DNA of 64,000 nt, taken from contig NZ_CP014263.1 of NCBI RefSeq assembly GCF_001988955.1, positions 4,186,001 to 4,250,000 of the forward strand, in the 5' to 3' direction. Positions 19,069 to 28,079 of this stretch are shown in pieces. How positions within the stretch are numbered: the stretch's first letter is position 1; every line of letters begins with the position of its first letter. The DNA is from Spirosoma montaniterrae (GTDB lineage Bacteria > Bacteroidota > Bacteroidia > Cytophagales > Spirosomataceae). The position numbers and the translations under genes were made by a program. The notes under the pieces were generated by a model. It saw only the letters and a program-made list of their open reading frames with translations. It was not told the DNA's origin and did not search any database.

Positions 19069-20535
19069 TTACCCCCGCCCCCGCATGGCGAAAAAATACA
19101 CGGGAATACCCAGCCCGGCAATTAGCAATCCCATGCCGGTGTTGAAGGTCTTCGTATACAGCAGAATAACGCAGATCAGCAGCGTGGCCCCGATGTACAG
19201 GGCTGGAATGAACGGATAGCCAAACGCCCGGTAGGGCCGCTCGGCGTTGGGTTCAGTGCGCCGAAGCCGAAACAGCCCGGCAATGGTAATCATGTAAAAA
19301 ATCAGCGAGGCAAAAGTGCAGTAGTCGAGCAAATCGCCATAACGCCCCGACAAACACAGCACCGACCCCCAGATGCACTGAAACCAGAGTGCTTTGCCCG
19401 GCACGGCGTTCTTGTTTAGTTCGGCGGCCTGTTTCAGAAACAGGCCATCTTTTGCCATCGCATAATACAGCCGCGCCCCGGCCAGAATCAGGCCGTTGTT
19501 GCAGCCAAACGTCGAAATCATAATCAGCACGGCCATTACAGCCACAGCCACGTCGCCAAACAGCGTCGATACGGCGGCAGTGGCTACACGGTCGGCGTCG
19601 GCAAACTGAATGCCCCGGCCCAGAATATCAGTAGCCGTGGGCGACCCTTTCAGCGGCAGCATCGACAGGTACGACACGTTGGCCAGGAAATAAATCACTG
19701 TTACGATGAGTGTTCCGAACAACAGGGCCAGCGGAATATTCCGGCGTGGGTTCTTGATTTCGCCCGCAATGAAGGTGACATTGTTCCAGGCATCTGCCGA
19801 AAAAAGTGAGCCAATCATCGACGTGCCAAACGCCAACAGCAGAGCCAGCCCCGCCAGCGGCACCACTGAGCCATCGGCAGCAGTCGTCGTGGCGTTCCAG
19901 GCATCGGCGAAGTTAGCCGACAACTGCCCACTTTGCGTACCAACGGCAATGCCAATGACAATCAAGCCGAGTAACGAAATCAGCTTGGCCGACGTAAACA
20001 GATTTTGCACCAGTTTCCCACTCTGCACGCCCCGGCTGTTGAGCCACGTCAGCAGCACCAAACTGGCAATGGCAAACAGCGACCCCGCCGAAATTTTCAC
20101 CGGCCCCAGCATAAAAAGCACATTTTCAGGGCTTAATGACGGTATAAACACGGCGGTGTATTTGGTGAACGCAACCGCTACGGCGGCAATGGTGCCGGTT
20201 TGAATGACCATGAAGACCGTCCAGCCGTAAACGAAGCCCGTTAGCGACCCGAATGCCCGCTGAATATAAATGTATTGCCCGCCTGCTTTCGGCATCATGC
20301 CCGCCAGTTCGCCGTAGCTGAGCGCAGCCGCCACCGTCAGTACGCCCGTCAGCACCCAGAGCATCAGCAGCCAGCCCGACGAGCCGAGGTTGCGGGCCAT
20401 ATCGGCAGTGACGATAAAGACGCCGGAACCAATCATGGAACCAGACACAATCAGGGTGGAGTCAAGTAGACTCAGCGAACGCTTGAACTCGGTTTTTTCT
20501 TCGGCCAGAACTTGATCTTGCATACAGGAAGACAA
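19069..20535 (-). CDS. APC-superfamily amino-acid permease
   Basis: Secondary transporter of the amino acid-polyamine-organocation superfamily, 488 residues, 12 predicted helices. Helix 1 carries the unwound motif GSMIGSGVF, typical of substrate binding in the APC fold. MPKAGGQYIYIQRAFGSLTGF marks the following conserved loop. It most resembles LAT-type exchangers and bacterial relatives. ATG at 20535 is used; ATG at 20523 (MQDQVLAEE) is equally possible. The substrate is not determinable. It lies 49 bases downstream of the exported-protein gene at 20585 on the same strand. Confidence 0.9.
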   Translation of the reverse strand: MSSCMQDQVLAEEKTEFKRSLSLLDSTLIVSGSMIGSGVFIVTADMARNLGSSGWLLMLWVLTGVLTVAAALSYGELAGMMPKAGGQYIYIQRAFGSLTGFVYGWTVFMVIQTGTIAAVAVAFTKYTAVFIPSLSPENVLFMLGPVKISAGSLFAIASLVLLTWLNSRGVQSGKLVQNLFTSAKLISLLGLIVIGIAVGTQSGQLSANFADAWNATTTAADGSVVPLAGLALLLAFGTSMIGSLFSADAWNNVTFIAGEIKNPRRNIPLALLFGTLIVTVIYFLANVSYLSMLPLKGSPTATDILGRGIQFADADRVATAAVSTLFGDVAVAVMAVLIMISTFGCNNGLILAGARLYYAMAKDGLFLKQAAELNKNAVPGKALWFQCIWGSVLCLSGRYGDLLDYCTFASLIFYMITIAGLFRLRRTEPNAERPYRAFGYPFIPALYIGATLLICVILLYTKTFNTGMGLLIAGLGIPVYFFAMRGRG

Positions 20536-20584
20536 TAAGTGTACAAGAAGCGTAAGTTTCGCCGAAAATCCAACGGTTGCCCAA

Positions 20585-21442
20585 TCAGAAGCGGACCACC
20601 AAACTCGCCCCCGACATACCGAGCGTTGAGTAGGGCCGTATCTCCCACGATACTTTCTGCTTTAATGCCCGGTTGTAGTACTGCACCGCCCGCAGAAACG
20701 AATCACCCCGGCCACGCGGCCCCGACAGGGCCGCTATCAATCCGATACACATCGAAATAGTCCCGCCAATCATCAGCCCACGCCCGTTGGGTATGTTGGG
20801 CAGTTCGGTAGGCGGACTACCCACCGGAAAAGTTGCGGCTGTAGTGACGGGGCGCGACACCATTACGGCGGGTGTTGCATTGCCACTTACGGTGGTGCGG
20901 TAGCCCTTATGCGGCCCCGACTGGCAGGTGTATGTAAACGTTCCATTACCATTGCCGGTCCCGATCCAGGCACCGCAGGCCGTCATATCAGGCACTAACT
21001 GCGTAGTTGTAACGGGTTGTGCGGGCTGCTGATACCAGTTGTTTCGCCGTTCGCGCAACTGCCGGTCATACGAATCAGCCTGCACAGCTCCAATCGTGAG
21101 GGCAACGAGACCGGGCCAGAAAAATATAGCGGCAAGCGTCCCGGCTTCGCGCTGCCCCCGCACCAGTTGATTATATACGATATGTTCGCGCTCCACGTCA
21201 GGATCATTGAGTTTCAGCATAACCGGCCAAAGTTCGCGTTCGGGGTCCTGCACGTCGATACCGTCGTAGGTGTAGGTACGCTGAATAGCGGTGCTTACCC
21301 ACGAGCGGTTGCCATAGGTAATGGGTATCTCGCGAAATTGAATCGGTTTGAGCGAGTCGGAAAGTGGCAAGGGCAACGATCCCGTTTGCGCCAGCACCGC
21401 TAATGGGCTGACCAGGAGGGCGGCAAAAAGACTGCGTTTCAT
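20585..21442 (-). CDS. Exported protein of unknown function with two hydrophobic segments
   Basis: 285 residues, not assigned to a family. A signal peptide (MKRSLFAALLVSPLAVLAQ) is clear. Hydrophobic stretches at about 100-120 (AGTLAAIFFWPGLVALTIGAV) and 225-243 (GLMIGGTISMCIGLIAALSG) suggest two membrane helices. Between them lies a Thr/Pro-rich region with two cysteines (MTACGAW, YTCQSG). The C-terminus FLRAVQYYNRALKQK and the final ASLVVRF resemble tails of small Cytophagales envelope proteins. No catalytic motif was recognised. Confidence 0.75.
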   Translation of the reverse strand: MKRSLFAALLVSPLAVLAQTGSLPLPLSDSLKPIQFREIPITYGNRSWVSTAIQRTYTYDGIDVQDPERELWPVMLKLNDPDVEREHIVYNQLVRGQREAGTLAAIFFWPGLVALTIGAVQADSYDRQLRERRNNWYQQPAQPVTTTQLVPDMTACGAWIGTGNGNGTFTYTCQSGPHKGYRTTVSGNATPAVMVSRPVTTAATFPVGSPPTELPNIPNGRGLMIGGTISMCIGLIAALSGPRGRGDSFLRAVQYYNRALKQKVSWEIRPYSTLGMSGASLVVRF

Positions 21443-21572
21443 GGCTGTGGCTTTTTTTGAGGAAATGTATCAACTAATGAATACCCTTTCATTAAAAACC
21501 ACTAAACAGCTCATTAAAAAGCGGTTAGAACACTTCTCCGAAAATTTGCGTGTCTTGTCGTAATTACGATCC

Positions 21573-23945
21573 TCACCGCACTTCTACCTCATCGACCGCC
21601 ATCTGCGCCGACTTGCCGGGGTTACGCATCGTGGCCGGAACGCTGCCCACGCTGCGGGCCACGATGCGCACGTAGCGGGCGGTGGTGGGCGCAAAGTCGA
21701 ATGGGAGCCGCACGAAGGCGCGTTTGCCGTTTTCGGCGGGGTTGGTTTTGAAGGTGTCGATGGGCCGGAACGTCTGCCCATCGTCTGAAACGGCAATTTC
21801 GACCTGTTTGGGCAGGCACATGTTCTTGGCCGTATATTTCAGAAAACCCACCCGAACGCCCTGCACCGGCTGCGACTGACCGAGGTCGATGACCACGCCA
21901 AAATCGTCGGCAAACGAAACCACGTCGGCCACCTCGTAGCCGCCCATACCGCCCGTTTTGCCGTCGGTGAGCAACTGCCCTTTGTCGGGTCGGCCAGTGG
22001 TCGGTGCATACAGGTGTTTGTATGATTTGCCCGTCGCTTTCGAGACAATAAATTCTTTCTGCACTTTTGCCAACTGGTTCAGCGGCTTCGGTCCGTTGAA
22101 GGCCGCCACCCGAACAACCGTCGATTTATCGAGCAGCAGTGGTTTTTCATACCGCGCCGACTCGCCCGATGGTACGCTGCCATCGAGTGTATAGCGAATG
22201 TCGGGCACAAGCATATTGGCCGACAGAGCTACTTCTGCTTTTCCGTCGGGCGTGGGTTTGGCCGCGAAAGCCGGGTCGAAAAACGTGCGCGAATAGTTCA
22301 CGTTCAGCCGGTCGAGCCGCTCGAAATGCGCGAGCAGCCGACGTGAGAAATCGTCATAATTTTTCAGCGCGAGGGGTGTCCAGGCTACTTCGGCCAGCGC
22401 AGCCGCACGGGGCCACGTCATATAGTCGGCCTGGGTTGCATTGGGAATGTATTCGGTCCAGAGGTTTCCCTGCACGCCCAGAATATACTGCTGCTGTTCG
22501 GGCGTCAGTTCGGCGGCTGTGGGATTGTATGAATAGGCCATCTCCAGCGGCAGTACACCCCCGAAACCCATCGGCTCCTGCGCCGGATCGCCCTGTAAAT
22601 GATCGAGGTAGCAGTACGCGCCCGGTGTCATAATCACATCGTGACGCTGGCGGGCCGCTTCGATGCCACCTTTAGTGCCGCGCCAGCTCATGACCGTAGC
22701 ATTGGGCGATACCCCCCCTTCCAGAATCTCGTCCCAGCCAATGATTCGACGACCTTTATTAGTCACAAACTTATCGATGCGGGTAATGAACCAGCTTTGC
22801 AGTTCGTGTTCATCTTTCAACCCTTCGCGCTTAATCAGTTGCTGGCAGAACGCACTCTTTCGCCAGGCATCTTTCGGGCATTCGTCGCCACCGATATGAA
22901 TGTACTTGCCTGGAAATAGAGCCATTACCTCCGTCAGCACGTCCTGCAAAAACGCGAACGTCTTTTCGTTCGGGCAGAATACGTCGTTGAAAACGCCCCA
23001 TTTGGTAGCGGGCTGGTAGGTTTTACTTCCGTCGCAGGAGAGTTCAGGATAGGCCGACAAAGCCGCGAGCGCGTGGCCCGGCATTTCTATTTCCGGCACT
23101 ATGTCGATGTGTTTTGTGGCGGCATACCGAACCACCTCGCGCACCTGCTCCTGCGTGTAGAAGCCACCGTAGGGTTGCCCGTCGAACACCTGCGGGTCAT
23201 AGTCGTCGTAGTGACCAATGAGCGTTTCGCGTCGGTTGGCTCCTATCTGCGTGAGTTTTGGGTACTTTTTAATTTCGATGCGCCAGCCCTGATCGTCGGT
23301 GAGGTGCCAGTGAAAGGTATTGAATTTATGCAGAGCCATCAAATCAAGTTGCCGTTTGATGAACGCTACCGGAAAAAAATGGCGGCTTACGTCGAGGTGA
23401 AGCCCCCGATAGACGTAGCGTGGGCGATCCTGAATGCGGCAGGCGGGCAATTTCACTGTCAGCGGCTGAGCAGCTACCGGTATAGACTGCGACCCACCAC
23501 CCAGTACCGATGCGGGCAGCAGTTGATAGATTGTCTGCACGGCGTAGAAGAAGCCTCTCGGTGTAGTAGCCTCTACCGTAATCAGCTTATCGGTAACATC
23601 AAGTCGATAGCCTTCATTGCCCAAAACCGTATCGCGGACGGGCAAAAACTGAATGGCATTTGGTCCCGGCACAGCCATCCGATTTACAGTACGCACGGCT
23701 ACGGTCAGGCCGCTGCTTCGACTGATTTGACTGGCAAACGTATCGGCAATGGCTTTCAACTCAGGCTGCGCTACGGGTACGAGCAGCGTAGTGCCAGACC
23801 GGAAGATAAATTCACCCGTTCGCGGTTCGAGCTGGGCCGGGCGTGGGATAACAGGATAACGGTCAAGAGTCTGACTAACAGCGGGATTCGAAATAAAACT
23901 AATCAACGCAGCCAATAAGGCCGTAGCAGCGAATTGTATGTACAT
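21573..23945 (-). CDS. Beta-N-acetylhexosaminidase, GH20
   Basis: Secreted glycoside hydrolase family 20 enzyme, about 790 residues from the chosen start. Signal peptide MYIQFAATALLAALISFIS, then a GH20b N-terminal domain, a TIM barrel (about 150-520) with substrate-assisted catalytic pair Asp354-Glu355 in HIGGDECPK, a chitobiase C-terminal segment with LDGSVPS (about 570-640) and a discoidin-like F5/8-C domain (about 660-790). It removes terminal GlcNAc or GalNAc from chitin fragments, glycoproteins or peptidoglycan pieces. The ATG at 24083 would place 46 residues before the signal peptide, so 23945 is preferred; the -7 element at 23979-23986 agrees. Confidence 0.92.
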   Translation of the reverse strand: MYIQFAATALLAALISFISNPAVSQTLDRYPVIPRPAQLEPRTGEFIFRSGTTLLVPVAQPELKAIADTFASQISRSSGLTVAVRTVNRMAVPGPNAIQFLPVRDTVLGNEGYRLDVTDKLITVEATTPRGFFYAVQTIYQLLPASVLGGGSQSIPVAAQPLTVKLPACRIQDRPRYVYRGLHLDVSRHFFPVAFIKRQLDLMALHKFNTFHWHLTDDQGWRIEIKKYPKLTQIGANRRETLIGHYDDYDPQVFDGQPYGGFYTQEQVREVVRYAATKHIDIVPEIEMPGHALAALSAYPELSCDGSKTYQPATKWGVFNDVFCPNEKTFAFLQDVLTEVMALFPGKYIHIGGDECPKDAWRKSAFCQQLIKREGLKDEHELQSWFITRIDKFVTNKGRRIIGWDEILEGGVSPNATVMSWRGTKGGIEAARQRHDVIMTPGAYCYLDHLQGDPAQEPMGFGGVLPLEMAYSYNPTAAELTPEQQQYILGVQGNLWTEYIPNATQADYMTWPRAAALAEVAWTPLALKNYDDFSRRLLAHFERLDRLNVNYSRTFFDPAFAAKPTPDGKAEVALSANMLVPDIRYTLDGSVPSGESARYEKPLLLDKSTVVRVAAFNGPKPLNQLAKVQKEFIVSKATGKSYKHLYAPTTGRPDKGQLLTDGKTGGMGGYEVADVVSFADDFGVVIDLGQSQPVQGVRVGFLKYTAKNMCLPKQVEIAVSDDGQTFRPIDTFKTNPAENGKRAFVRLPFDFAPTTARYVRIVARSVGSVPATMRNPGKSAQMAVDEVEVR

Positions 23946-23978
23946 TTTTTGAATCAGACAGTCGGGTTCGTTAGCCGA

Positions 23979-23986
23979 CAAATGTA
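23979..23986 (-). promoter_or_regulatory. Candidate -7 element for the GH20 gene
   Basis: On the minus strand it reads TACATTTG, an exact TAnnTTTG match, 33 bases before the GH20 start at 23945. No TTG sits at -33. A near-palindrome, TATTTGGTCAAATA (24086-24099), lies further upstream between this gene and the divergent DUF11 gene and could be an operator for either. Confidence 0.4.
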
Positions 23987-24139
23987 CAAAATCAGGCATT
24001 GGCGAATTACACATGATGCACTGATAATTTATCTGTACCACGCTCACCGTGTAGCATTCGCTCTCGTCTAAAAATCTTGGCACGTTATTTGGTCAAATAG
24101 CGTTTAGTCACCCTCTTTCACAAAAACTCAATCTTTTTT

Positions 24140-27100
24140 ATGGAAAATAATTCTTTTTTAGAAGATTCAGTAACAAATAGATTACCCCTAACGCAGCAAT
24201 TAGCCAGTATTTTACAGGCTGCTGGGTTCAAGCAACGGGTCAGTTGGTTGATGAACACCGCTGACTACCTAACCTCCTGGAAAAACTTTATCCGTCTGGC
24301 TCTTTGTCTCGTCATCATCCTGTCAAACGTCGATGCTACACTATGGGCGCAGAGTTCGGGACGTGCTTCAGTGCGCGTTGTTAAGCAGGTTGATAAAAGT
24401 AAAGCCAAACAAGGCGACCTGCTAACATATACATTGGTCGTTACCAATTCAGGAACGGCCACCGCCAGCAATGTCATTGTTCGCGACTCCGTTTCAACGG
24501 GGCTAACGTATCGGCCTAACTCTGTTAGTGCACCTGTTGGAAGCCGTTTTGTGATTGGTTCGCCAATCAGCACCTGGACAATAACCGAGTTGACGGCTGG
24601 ACGAAGTCTGACTATGACGATTCAGGCTATTGCCGACAGTTCGGGGGTTTTGTACAATACAGCTACTGTTGCCGGAGATACGGCCAAAGTCTGCACCTCG
24701 ATCCCGCTACGGGTGTGCACGGGCGACGAGTATGTGTTTCGCCTGAGTGGTCCGCCCAACAAAAGCCGGTATCAGTGGTATCGGGATGGCGTTGAACTTA
24801 CCGAGCAGACTACCAGCCAGTTAGACATCTCCAGAACCGGTAGTTATAGTTTAGTTGTTAATAATCTTGATGAGAAATGCCCGGATTATACCTGCTGCCC
24901 ATTTATTGTTGAAGAGGTGGCTCCTCCTGCATTTAAAGCCCAAACGGTGGCCGTAAACTGCGCTCAGCCCCAGCCAAACGGACAACTTATCGTAAGCGAT
25001 TTCGACCGCGCTCATACCTACCAGTATTCTCTCGGAACGTCGTTCAACGCAGATGCTTCGTTATCAGGTTCTGCCAGGAAGATACCTGAAAACGGCGTTA
25101 TTGCCACTCAATTACCCGATCCAACGGGCAGTCAGGCTTATACTGTTCGCGTGTACAACGAGGCCGGCTGCTATACCGACCAAACCGTGAGCCTGTCGGC
25201 AGCGGGTTGTTGCTCGCTCACGGCTACGCCCATTGCCAGTGCCTGCGACCCGATTACCAACACCTATTCATCGACGGTTGTTGTGGCTCTCGCTCAGCCG
25301 ATTGCCGGTACGCTTACCATTGCCGATGGTCCTCAAAGCACAACCATTGCCACCGCTACCGGCACCCGCCAGTACACGGCGGTGTTTACGGGCCTCATCG
25401 CCAGCGGAACCAGCCATACTGTAACGGCCCTGTTGACGAACTGCTCGCTAACCAGCACGACCTACGCAGCCCCGGCCTCCTGTACCCTCAGCCTGGCTCT
25501 AACCAACGTCAGACCGGGTGCTTGTGATACGCCTACCAATAGCTATACGGTCAGTGGGGAGCTTAGCCTGACCAATGCCATTGCCGGTACGGCTGTTTTC
25601 TCGGATGGCAGCAGTACGGCTACAGTGTCGGTCAGTGCCGGAACTACTTCCGTGCCGTTTACGCTTACGGGCTTAGTCAGCGGCACCGGATCGCACACGG
25701 TATCGGTTTCATATGCTGGCAAGTCGTCCAGTATAACGTATACCGCGCCCGTTAGCTGTTCAACCTGCCCCGTGCCCGTAATTGCCCTCGCCAATGCTTC
25801 GCAGACCGTTTGCGCGGGCGGCACAGCACCCGCACCTCTCTCAGTCAGTGTGGTGAGTGGAACCGTAACGGCCTACACCTGGTACGGACCATTGAGCAGC
25901 ACGGCCACGGCGTTAACCACGCCCATTGTCTCGGCAACGAATGCTGCCTACCAGCCTGTTGGCGAGTTGAGCGCGGGCACGTATTACTACGCCGTTGTTC
26001 TGCAAAGCAATTCCGTAACGTCCTGCACAACCGTGGCTTACGCAAGCCTGACCGTTCAGCCCCAACCCAGCTTGGTACAACTTCCCATAGCGGCTTGTGC
26101 AAATCAGCCTGTCGATATTTTGACCTCGTTTTCTGTGACGGGCGGTTCGGGTACAACAAAGGTTTTTTCGACCAGCGGCAACGCACAAGCCAACACCAAC
26201 GCTCTGACTAATACGGTGGTTTCGCTCTCAACTACCACCACGTTCTATCTGAGCGGCACTACGGCTTCCGGCTGCGTATGGTCGGGCGAGACAATCCTGC
26301 GGGTCAATCCGGTACCCAATGCAGGAACCAATCAGGTATTGGTCTGTGAAGGTCCAGCACCCACCAGCACCACACTCGCGGCCACGGGTGTTGAGCGGGG
26401 CGAGTGGCGGGCGGTGGTCGGCAATCCGGCGTCGGCCAGTTTCAGTAGCGGCACGGCTCTCAACACAACCGTATCGGGCCTGACCTCGCCCGGAACATAC
26501 ACGTTCGTCTTTAGCAGCCCCGAAAGTTGTAGCAGCAGCGTAACGGTGGAGGTTCCGGCCTGCCTGTGTGCGCAAAGTCTGAGCGTCTCGCGGGGTGAAT
26601 GCAATACGGCCACCAATCAGTATGCCGTAACGGGCACCATCAGCCTGACCAACACGCCCGCCCGTAGTTTAACTGTTAGCGACGGTACGGCCACCGCCAC
26701 GGTATCGGTCACGTCAGGGCAATCGACTGTTGCCTACAGCCTGACGGGTCTGCTGTCGGGGTCGGGCAGTCATACCATTACAGTTACCTCGTCGGTGTCG
26801 GGTTGCGGACCGCTGTCGGCTACCTATGCGGCCCCGGCTTCGTGTACGATTGCCCGCCCAACGCTGGCAATTAAAGACCCCTGCCGCTGTTTCAACGTTG
26901 AGTACGCGCCAGATGCGCCCAAGCGGTTGTATGAAGTCGTTGAAGTAACAGCCCAGCCGGGTCAATCGTGGCGCATTGTAGCGCAGACGGGTATGCTCAG
27001 GCCCGATACGCTCACCCGAACGTCGGTTCCGGTTGGTACAACGCTGACCGAAACACCGGGCGGTTCGGGCAAGTACCAGCTAACATTCACGCACGACGAC

Positions 27101-27790
27101 GGTGTGGGCTACTCGCTGACGGTAACGAACGGGGTAGATAACCTCACGATTGCCAACCAGTGCCAGCTTTATCCATCTGTTACTACTACGATGCTGAGTG
27201 CATCTGTCTGTCAATCAGCCACGCCGGTTGCGCTGACAGCGACTGTCGGGGTGGCCGCTACCACGCGTTTCTTTTACGTCGACAAAACTACCGGTCAGCC
27301 CGTTACCATCACCGAGTTCAATCCGAGTCAGTTTACTGCCGGTGAGCTGGTAGCGATAAAAACGGAAGTGGTTCCGCAGAACCCGGCTCAGTGTAGTTTC
27401 ACACTCGTGCAGTCGGTGCGTATCGATGCCAGTCCGAGTTTTCTGGCACGGATAACGCCGGTTTCCTGTACGGGCAATGTGGCCCAGGCCAACGGTCGGA
27501 TTCAGCTTAGCCAGTTCCAGCCGGGCAGCACGTACCAGTACTCGCTTGGCAGCTCATTCAACGCCAACGCGTCGCTATCGGGCGGAGCGCAGGGCATTCC
27601 AGAGAATGGATTGATTGTAGACAATCTGGCAAATCCAACGCTGGCTCAGGATTATACGGTACAGGTGTCTAACCAGGCCGGGTGTACTGCCAGCCAGACC
27701 GTGCGTTTAGTACCAACTGCGTGCGTTTGCCCAACGGGTAACTGCATTCCGTTTACCGTACAGCAGATTCGGGGCGTTCGCCGACGGTAA
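24140..27790 (+). CDS. Large secreted DUF11/Ig-like repeat protein
   Basis: Surface or secreted protein of 1216 residues. An internal signal-anchor (about 52-72, FIRLALCLVIILSNVDATLWA) follows a 50-residue hydrophilic lead. A DUF11 domain follows (about 80-190: VRVVKQVDKSKAKQGDLLTY, VVTNSGTATASNVIV). The rest is made of Ser/Thr-rich beta repeats with paired cysteines. One recurring unit contains TYQYSLG.SFNA.ASLSG (about residues 295 and 1135). No T9SS sorting domain was recognised at the C-terminus, which ends in CIPFTVQQIRGVRRR. Probably an adhesin or matrix protein; no enzymatic motif is present. Confidence 0.82.
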   Translation: MENNSFLEDSVTNRLPLTQQLASILQAAGFKQRVSWLMNTADYLTSWKNFIRLALCLVIILSNVDATLWAQSSGRASVRVVKQVDKSKAKQGDLLTYTLVVTNSGTATASNVIVRDSVSTGLTYRPNSVSAPVGSRFVIGSPISTWTITELTAGRSLTMTIQAIADSSGVLYNTATVAGDTAKVCTSIPLRVCTGDEYVFRLSGPPNKSRYQWYRDGVELTEQTTSQLDISRTGSYSLVVNNLDEKCPDYTCCPFIVEEVAPPAFKAQTVAVNCAQPQPNGQLIVSDFDRAHTYQYSLGTSFNADASLSGSARKIPENGVIATQLPDPTGSQAYTVRVYNEAGCYTDQTVSLSAAGCCSLTATPIASACDPITNTYSSTVVVALAQPIAGTLTIADGPQSTTIATATGTRQYTAVFTGLIASGTSHTVTALLTNCSLTSTTYAAPASCTLSLALTNVRPGACDTPTNSYTVSGELSLTNAIAGTAVFSDGSSTATVSVSAGTTSVPFTLTGLVSGTGSHTVSVSYAGKSSSITYTAPVSCSTCPVPVIALANASQTVCAGGTAPAPLSVSVVSGTVTAYTWYGPLSSTATALTTPIVSATNAAYQPVGELSAGTYYYAVVLQSNSVTSCTTVAYASLTVQPQPSLVQLPIAACANQPVDILTSFSVTGGSGTTKVFSTSGNAQANTNALTNTVVSLSTTTTFYLSGTTASGCVWSGETILRVNPVPNAGTNQVLVCEGPAPTSTTLAATGVERGEWRAVVGNPASASFSSGTALNTTVSGLTSPGTYTFVFSSPESCSSSVTVEVPACLCAQSLSVSRGECNTATNQYAVTGTISLTNTPARSLTVSDGTATATVSVTSGQSTVAYSLTGLLSGSGSHTITVTSSVSGCGPLSATYAAPASCTIARPTLAIKDPCRCFNVEYAPDAPKRLYEVVEVTAQPGQSWRIVAQTGMLRPDTLTRTSVPVGTTLTETPGGSGKYQLTFTHDDGVGYSLTVTNGVDNLTIANQCQLYPSVTTTMLSASVCQSATPVALTATVGVAATTRFFYVDKTTGQPVTITEFNPSQFTAGELVAIKTEVVPQNPAQCSFTLVQSVRIDASPSFLARITPVSCTGNVAQANGRIQLSQFQPGSTYQYSLGSSFNANASLSGGAQGIPENGLIVDNLANPTLAQDYTVQVSNQAGCTASQTVRLVPTACVCPTGNCIPFTVQQIRGVRRR

Positions 27791-27803
27791 GATTATACAC
27801 TCA

Positions 27804-27846
27804 ACAAAAACTCCTGCTTCTTTTCAGAGCAGGAGTTTTTGTTTTT
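27804..27846 (+). terminator. Rho-independent terminator after the DUF11 gene
   Basis: AAAAACTCCTGCT pairs with AGCAGGAGTTTTT around a 9-base loop, followed by more T. It lies about 15 bases after the stop codon. Confidence 0.9.
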
Positions 27847-27883
27847 CCGCGCCAACGTTGTACTTTTACGGTCTACTCAAATC

Positions 27884-27916
27884 GACCCGACTATTTTACG
27901 GGTCAGCATACCTTTG
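27884..27916 (+). promoter_or_regulatory. Candidate promoter with overlapping inverted repeat, upstream of the transglycosylase gene
   Basis: TACCTTTG (27909-27916) fits TAnnTTTG. The -33 area is occupied by a perfect 6-bp inverted repeat GACCCG/CGGGTC (27884-27904, 9-base spacer), where a regulator could bind. The leader to the start codon at 28080 would be about 155 bases, and I see no gene in it. Confidence 0.35.
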
Positions 27917-28079
27917 TCAACTATCGACACCAACCTCATTTTCAAGCTGGAATGCGGCCACTGACGTAGGCAGTGGAGAAGAAACAGAGAGACGAGCGGG
28001 CCGCGCTGAATACCGACCAACATTATCTGGTCAGGCCGTTTTCGGTCAGTGCGCATACCCATCGTAACCCACTCTCTGC

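Noticed and set aside
21348..21563. A 71-residue plus-strand frame between the exported protein and GH20 genes
   Set aside because: Most of it is antisense to the exported protein gene; the remaining 28 residues have no start signal or similarity.
23073..23918. A 281-residue plus-strand open reading frame within the hexosaminidase gene
   Set aside because: Antisense shadow of the GH20 gene; the minus-strand product has catalytic Asp-Glu and full domain order.
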